Position numbers and translations under genes: made by a program. From positions 1 through 7,584 of the forward strand of contig JAAYPU010000278.1 in the NCBI GenBank assembly GCA_012519645.1: a DNA stretch of 7,584 nt, in the 5' to 3' direction. This DNA is from Clostridiales bacterium (lineage in GTDB: Bacteria > Bacillota > Clostridia > Peptostreptococcales > JAAYPU01). Position 1 is the first letter of the stretch. Each line of letters begins with the position of its first letter. This document shows, piece by piece, positions 5,573 through 7,584 of this stretch. The notes under the pieces were generated by a model. That model was not told the origin of the DNA. It saw nothing but the letters and a program-made list of their open reading frames with translations, and made no database searches.

Positions 5573-6472
5573 ATGCTATCTGCAAATCATTTAACTAAAG
5601 CTTTTAAATCCTCAAAAGAAATTGAGATAAACAGCTCATCCAAAATTATCCTGATGAGTGATGTACATCGCGGAAATTACAACTGGTCCGATAATTTTGC
5701 AAACAATTCAAATATTTATTACACTGCCTTAAATCATTATTTTAATAAAGGCTTTACATACATTGAAATAGGAGATGGTGACGAACTTTGGCAAAACAGG
5801 CATTTTCCGGAAATCAGACAATCACATAGCGATATATTCAAGCTTCTTAGAAAATTTTACTTGGAAAATCGTTTATATTTAATTTATGGAAACCATGATA
5901 TGGTTAAAAAGAATGAAAAGTTCGTTAAAGAAAACCTATACTATTATTATAACGAAAGAGAAAAGAAAAATGAGCCGTTATTCGTAAACATCAAATGCTA
6001 CGAAGGACTCATTTTAAAATACAAAAACAAAAAAATATTTGTAGTTCACGGTCACCAAGGCGACTTACTCAATGACCATTTCTGGTGGGTCGCAAGATTT
6101 CTTGCAAGATATATTTGGACACCTCTCGAACTCTATTTAGGGTTTAAAGACATTACGAGTCCGGCTAAAAACTTTACAAAGAAAAAATCAACTGAAGAAA
6201 GAATAACAAATTGGGCAAAAAAGAATAATCAAATGGTCATTACCGGTCACACACATCGTCCTATGTTTCCTATCATGGAAAAATCATTATATTTTAATAC
6301 CGGAAGCTGCGTTCACCCTAGAAGCATAACCGGTATAGAGATAGAAAACGGCCTGATGACACTTATAAAATGGAATATTAAAACAGATGCCAATAATTAT
6401 TTACATGTCAACAGAGAACCGTTAACGGATCCGCAGAGGTTAGAATTTTTTATTCAAAGAATGAATAAATAA
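5573..6472 (+). CDS. Calcineurin-like metallophosphoesterase
   Basis: 299 residues, with the five metal-binding blocks of the family in order: D30-V-H32-R-G, G67-D68-G-D70-ELW, G106-N-H108-D109, VHGHQGD (158-164; H159, H161) and GHTH (225-228), followed by NTGS (242-245). These bind a two-metal centre that hydrolyses phosphomonoesters or phosphodiesters. The GDGDELW block and the overall size recall LpxH-like UDP-diacylglucosamine pyrophosphohydrolase relatives, but a Clostridia host would not normally make lipid A, so the substrate is open. No signal peptide is seen. The aromatic, hydrophobic stretch at 168-190 (HFWWVARFLARYIW and on) could form a membrane-touching lid. The ATG at 5573 follows AAAGGTGATAGT, an acceptable ribosome binding site. 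It is the only plus-strand gene, divergent from the TspO-like gene and ending 10 nt before the convergent DUF4474-type gene. Confidence 0.9.
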   Translation: MLSANHLTKAFKSSKEIEINSSSKIILMSDVHRGNYNWSDNFANNSNIYYTALNHYFNKGFTYIEIGDGDELWQNRHFPEIRQSHSDIFKLLRKFYLENRLYLIYGNHDMVKKNEKFVKENLYYYYNEREKKNEPLFVNIKCYEGLILKYKNKKIFVVHGHQGDLLNDHFWWVARFLARYIWTPLELYLGFKDITSPAKNFTKKKSTEERITNWAKKNNQMVITGHTHRPMFPIMEKSLYFNTGSCVHPRSITGIEIENGLMTLIKWNIKTDANNYLHVNREPLTDPQRLEFFIQRMNK

Positions 6473-6482
6473 CCTTATTATT

Positions 6483-7514
6483 TCAATTGCCTTTTTCAAT
6501 ATGCGAATACTCGAAAGATCCCTTAGCTCTTCCAATATTTATAACTAATTCATACAAATCAGGTGAATATTGTCTGATAGCTTCGATCTTACAACGCATG
6601 TCGTCGCAGCCTTTAGTAATCTCCTGATACCTGTCACATAATTTTTTGTTCTTATTTTGTATTAACCGATCTGTGAATATTGTCCGCGTAAAAGGCTGCA
6701 TTGAATAGGGTTTATTATACACCAAGCTTACGGTATTATGCTCCACTTTGATTTGACTATCTGAATATCCGGTATTTTTCAAACCTCTAATAAATGCATC
6801 CCGCATATTTTCATCTTTTAAAGTAATACTGATATCCATAGTTAATTCCGATGGATTTGCAAAACCCCCCAGTTTAAATCCTGTCAGCCACCAGTGTTTT
6901 TCCTTCCTATAAAAGAGTGCTTCCTCGTTCTTTTTTAAGGAACACGACATTGACAATAGATCCGAATCGCTTGCTGCATCATAGAAAAAGTCGCCATAAT
7001 CCTTCGGCGGGTAATAATAAGGCCATTTTTTTGTGTAGACTCCTATTTCAAAGCCGCAGCACATACCATACTGACCTTTCCAAAACTCTATCAGCCATAT
7101 TTTGCCGCCATAAATAAAATATATGGGCTCACAATCCACGATCATACCGAAAGGCGCCGATGCTTCATCATATAGACGACTGTATCCATATTTTTTTTGC
7201 CATGGATTTAAAGTAGAATAAAATAGATCCTGTTCATCATCATATAAATATCCCGTGGCTTCAATAAGCTCATCCAATGTATCATAATCCGTCACCTCTT
7301 TTGCTTCATTGCCTGCAATCATTCCTCTTAATGCCGTTACTCCGCCACGAAGCTTTTTATGCAAAAATGTTGATTTTTCATACAAAAGTATTATCACTAC
7401 TATAAAAGCGGCAATGCAAAAAATACCAATCAATTTTTGAATGAAAATTCTATCCGGCTGCAATGCCCCATTTGCTGTAAGTGCCATTGAAACCATATAA
7501 AAAAAACTTAACAT
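6483..7514 (-). CDS. Membrane-anchored DUF4474-type protein
   Basis: 343 residues from the ATG at 7514; a GTG at 7523 would add three. A GGAGTGA ribosome binding site (7530-7524) lies 12 nt before the ATG but only 3 nt before the GTG, so I prefer the ATG. Numbered from the GTG, there are two hydrophobic segments (about 4-20 and 30-48), then a soluble part. Residues 80-165 match what I recall of DUF4474: TGYLYD, LFYSTLNPWQKKYGY, RLYDEASAPFGMIVDCEPIYF and GGKIWLIEFWKGQYGMCCG. The remaining 180 residues are soluble, include a possible second domain and have several cysteines (C194, C296, C306, C311). The function of this family, seen mostly in Clostridia, is unknown. The dense aromatic/acidic core suggests binding of a ligand or partner. 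It ends convergently with the phosphoesterase gene. Confidence 0.78.
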   Translation of the reverse strand: MLSFFYMVSMALTANGALQPDRIFIQKLIGIFCIAAFIVVIILLYEKSTFLHKKLRGGVTALRGMIAGNEAKEVTDYDTLDELIEATGYLYDDEQDLFYSTLNPWQKKYGYSRLYDEASAPFGMIVDCEPIYFIYGGKIWLIEFWKGQYGMCCGFEIGVYTKKWPYYYPPKDYGDFFYDAASDSDLLSMSCSLKKNEEALFYRKEKHWWLTGFKLGGFANPSELTMDISITLKDENMRDAFIRGLKNTGYSDSQIKVEHNTVSLVYNKPYSMQPFTRTIFTDRLIQNKNKKLCDRYQEITKGCDDMRCKIEAIRQYSPDLYELVINIGRAKGSFEYSHIEKGN

Positions 7515-7545
7515 AATAATCACTCACTCCAAATATTATATTTTC

Positions 7546-7575
7546 ATAGTATTCAGTAAGTTATATTAGTGTTAA
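7546..7575 (-). promoter_or_regulatory. Possible promoter of the DUF4474-type gene
   Basis: On the minus strand TTAACA (7575-7570, 5 of 6 to the -35 consensus), an 18-bp spacer and TACTAT (7551-7546, 4 of 6 to the -10) lie upstream of the ribosome binding site at 7524-7530. In AT-rich DNA such matches arise by chance, so this is tentative. Confidence 0.3.
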
Positions 7576-7584
7576 GTTTAAATA

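Noticed and set aside
6467..6483. AAATAA-CCTTA-TTATTT hairpin between the convergent phosphoesterase and DUF4474-type genes, as a bidirectional terminator
   Set aside because: The stem is only 6 bp and purely A-T, and it overlaps the phosphoesterase stop codon. It is too weak to call in AT-rich DNA.

Overview
The window is AT-rich DNA with short intergenic gaps, strong AGGAGG-type ribosome binding sites and mostly strict-anaerobe protein families (rubrerythrin, a 2-hydroxyacyl-CoA dehydratase-type iron-sulfur system, a DUF4474-type protein). This points to a low-GC anaerobic Firmicute of the class Clostridia. That assignment is inferred from gene content and style; no rRNA or other taxonomic marker is present. 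Seven protein genes are visible, six on the minus strand and one on the plus strand.

Layout. Positions 1-442 (minus) hold the N-terminal half of an EamA/DMT-type membrane transporter, cut by the window edge. Positions 443-789 contain no gene but are full of repeats: five 11-bp tandem units directly upstream of the transporter's ribosome binding site, heptamer repeats, a 13-bp perfect hairpin, a TGATGC-GAA-GCATCA mini-hairpin and the rubrerythrin terminator. Positions 790-1353 (minus) encode a classical rubrerythrin, preceded by a short region with an 11-bp interrupted palindrome. Positions 1477-4402 (minus) form a two-gene operon: a HgdB/BcrC-like 2-hydroxyacyl-CoA dehydratase or double-cubane-type subunit, then a protein in which a second, compact HgdB-like domain is fused to a BadF/HgdC-type ATP-dependent activase. 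The two genes overlap by 50 nt, and a promoter with an extended -10 lies upstream. Positions 4553-5359 (minus) encode a TspO-like (tryptophan-rich sensory protein type) multi-span membrane protein with a clear terminator. Positions 5573-6472 (plus) encode a calcineurin-like metallophosphoesterase. Positions 6483-7514/7523 (minus) encode a membrane-anchored DUF4474-type protein, convergent with the phosphoesterase.

How they fit together. The dehydratase-like pair is the most distinctive locus. It looks like an ATP-driven low-potential electron-transfer reductase or dehydratase in which the activase is covalently joined to one of the two iron-sulfur subunits. No CoA-transferase, acyl-CoA dehydrogenase or ETF gene lies beside it, so the substrate cannot be read from context. 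Rubrerythrin (peroxide detoxification) is encoded just downstream, and oxygen protection of the iron-sulfur enzymes is a reasonable but unproven link. The other genes look functionally independent.
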